DNA from: Streptomyces longispororuber
GTDB taxonomy: Bacteria > Actinomycetota > Actinomycetes > Streptomycetales > Streptomycetaceae
Assembly (NCBI RefSeq): GCF_014656095.1
Contig: NZ_BNBT01000014.1
Span: 28,337 to 92,336, forward strand
Direction of reading: 5' to 3'
Length of the DNA: 64,000 nucleotides
The position numbers were made by a program, and so were the translations under genes. Shown here piece by piece: positions 62,979 to 64,000 of this stretch (the stretch's first letter is position 1; each line of letters opens with the position of its first letter). The notes below the pieces were generated by a model. That model made no database searches and was not told the DNA's origin. It saw nothing but the letters and a program-made list of their open reading frames with translations.

Positions 62979-63920
62979 TCACAGCAGGCCGGCCGCCGCC
63001 AGGTGCTTGCCCACCTGCTCCGTCTCCTCGGGGGACAGCGGGATCTGCGGGGCCGCCGTCGTGGGGTGGGCGATGACGCCGCGCAGGTGCAGCGCCGCCT
63101 TGAACGCGCCCAGGCTCGCGGAGCTGCCGCCCATGCGGGCGGGCGAGCCGACGTACACCATGCGGAACAGCGCGCACAGGCGCTCCTGTTCGGCGCGGGC
63201 CCGCTGCCAGTCACCGGCCCGCGCGGCCCGGTACAGGCGGACGTAGCCGTCGGGGTCGACGTTGCCGAGGCCGGGGACGACGCCGTCGGCGCCCATGGCC
63301 AGGGCCGAGTCGACGGTGAGCTCGGAGCCGGTGAGGACGCTGAAGGACGGGGCGTCGCCGGTGCGCGCGCGGGTGCCGAGGATGACGCGGCGCAGGGCCC
63401 CGTCGTCGCCGCTGGAGTCCTTCAGACCGGCGAGGGTGCCCTCGCCCGCCAGCTCCAGGACCAGCTCGGGGTCCAGTTTGGTGTGGACCGAGACCGGGAG
63501 GTCGTACGCGAGGACGGGCAGGCCGCCGCGCTCGGCGACGAGCCGGTAGTGGCGGGCGATCTCCGCGGGGTGGGTGCGGGTGTAGAAGGGCGCGGTGACG
63601 ACGGCCCCCGCGGCCCCGGCGGCGGCCGCGGCCCGCACGTGGTCCAGGACGCGCAGGGTGGTCATGTCGATGGCCCCGGCGAGGACGGGGAGCTGCCCCG
63701 CGACGTGCCGGACGACCGTGGACACGACGGTGGCGCGGTGGCCGTCCGGCAGGTACGCCGCCTCCGAGGACGAGCCGAGGACGAACAGCGCGTCCACGCC
63801 CGCGCCGACCAGGTGGTCGACGAGGCGCTCGAGCGAGGCGACGTCCACCTCGTTGTCCGGGGTCAGGGGCGTGCAGACGGGCGGGACGACACCGGTCAAC
63901 GGGGTGGGGAGAGGGGTCAT
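62979..63920 (-). CDS. DapA-family aldolase/dehydratase (dihydrodipicolinate synthase / N-acetylneuraminate lyase family)
   Basis: 313 residues, TIM barrel class I aldolase. The Schiff-base Lys is in LAGLKDSSGDD (about 175), the conserved Tyr in PVLAYDLPVSVH, and the pyruvate-binding loop is GSSSEAAYL in place of GTTGE. The loop and the YDLP change suggest it is not the biosynthetic DapA but a catabolic member (sugar acid or hydroxyproline-type). The start ATG 63920 overlaps the stop of the previous gene (ATGA), with AGGAGG inside that gene, so it is translated as part of an operon continuing beyond the window. Confidence 0.88.
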   Translation of the reverse strand: MTPLPTPLTGVVPPVCTPLTPDNEVDVASLERLVDHLVGAGVDALFVLGSSSEAAYLPDGHRATVVSTVVRHVAGQLPVLAGAIDMTTLRVLDHVRAAAAAGAAGAVVTAPFYTRTHPAEIARHYRLVAERGGLPVLAYDLPVSVHTKLDPELVLELAGEGTLAGLKDSSGDDGALRRVILGTRARTGDAPSFSVLTGSELTVDSALAMGADGVVPGLGNVDPDGYVRLYRAARAGDWQRARAEQERLCALFRMVYVGSPARMGGSSASLGAFKAALHLRGVIAHPTTAAPQIPLSPEETEQVGKHLAAAGLL

Positions 63921-64000
63921 GGAACCTCCTTGGACGTGGCCGCGGCGGCGGCGGACGTGGCCGCGGCGGCGGCCGGGTCGGCGGGCGCCGCGGCGGGTGC
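63917..64000 (-). CDS. C-terminal end of an upstream gene (partial)
   Basis: The last 27 residues of a frame entering from the right edge: APAAAPADPAAAATSAAAA and so on, ending TSKEVP with TGA that overlaps the DapA-family start. The tail is Ala-rich, encoded by two 21-bp repeats (63932-63952 and 63953-63973). No family can be named from this fragment. The overlapping stop and embedded AGGAGG make it likely a real coding end. Confidence 0.55.
   Translation of the reverse strand, partial: APAAAPADPAAAAATSAAAAATSKEVP

Overview
The window is chromosomal DNA of a Streptomyces-like actinomycete. The evidence is very high GC with G/C-biased third codon positions, frequent GTG starts, many genes whose -10 hexamer ends 6-8 bases before the start codon (leaderless-type), and a gene order I recognise from Streptomyces core chromosomes: leuS, degV, comEA-comEC, holA, rpsT/lepA, fatty acyl-CoA ligase, hemW, hrcA-dnaJ, rsmE, HIT, phoH-ybeY-corC-era, leuA. 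There is no rRNA, tRNA, CRISPR array, insertion sequence or prophage that I can support.

Layout. 1-14.4 kb: a partial heme-type membrane protein; leuS behind a short Leu-rich leader ORF and an intrinsic terminator (apparent attenuator); a coiled-coil membrane protein; degV; comEA-comEC, where comEC has an atypical Arg-rich tail running over a RidA-like gene remnant; YceI; a small acidic protein; holA. 14.4-19.2 kb: rpsT diverging from lepA, then a long-chain acyl-CoA ligase. 19.3-26.6 kb: a signalling cluster with a single-domain response regulator, a 1532-residue hybrid kinase carrying six tandem HAMP-type repeats, and a divergent ATPase/GAF/SpoIIE phosphatase. 26.6-35.1 kb: hemW, DUF3097, a metallo-beta-lactamase-fold hydrolase, CIRCE-hrcA-dnaJ, nitronate monooxygenase, rsmE, a His/Asp-rich lipoprotein. 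35.1-42.1 kb: tricorn-type protease, HIT protein, RNase Z, adenine/adenosine deaminase, PfkB kinase. 42.3-47.2 kb: phoH-ybeY-corC-mmcQ, a cytidine-deaminase-like protein without zinc ligands, and era. 47.1-52.0 kb: accessory genes (SGNH hydrolase and divergent TetR with twin operators, GH1 beta-glucosidase, a protealysin-like protease with its emfourin-type inhibitor). 52.2-54.1 kb: leuA with a second Leu-run leader peptide. 54.3-64 kb: TerB-like protein, MMPL exporter, NarL-type two-component system, a HEAT-repeat protein plus a MerR-HEAT regulator behind a clear MerR operator, a secreted lipase, a DapA-family enzyme and the end of one more gene.

Themes. Both leucine genes (tRNA charging and the first committed biosynthetic step) have leader peptides with Leu runs ending in the same CTT-AGC codons, suggesting a shared leucine-sensing switch. 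A 100-109 bp hairpin-rich element sits right after several stop codons and forms a near-perfect inverted pair between two convergent genes. Short tandem repeats of 22-33 bp follow the stop codons of leuS, holA, lepA and the deaminase gene.
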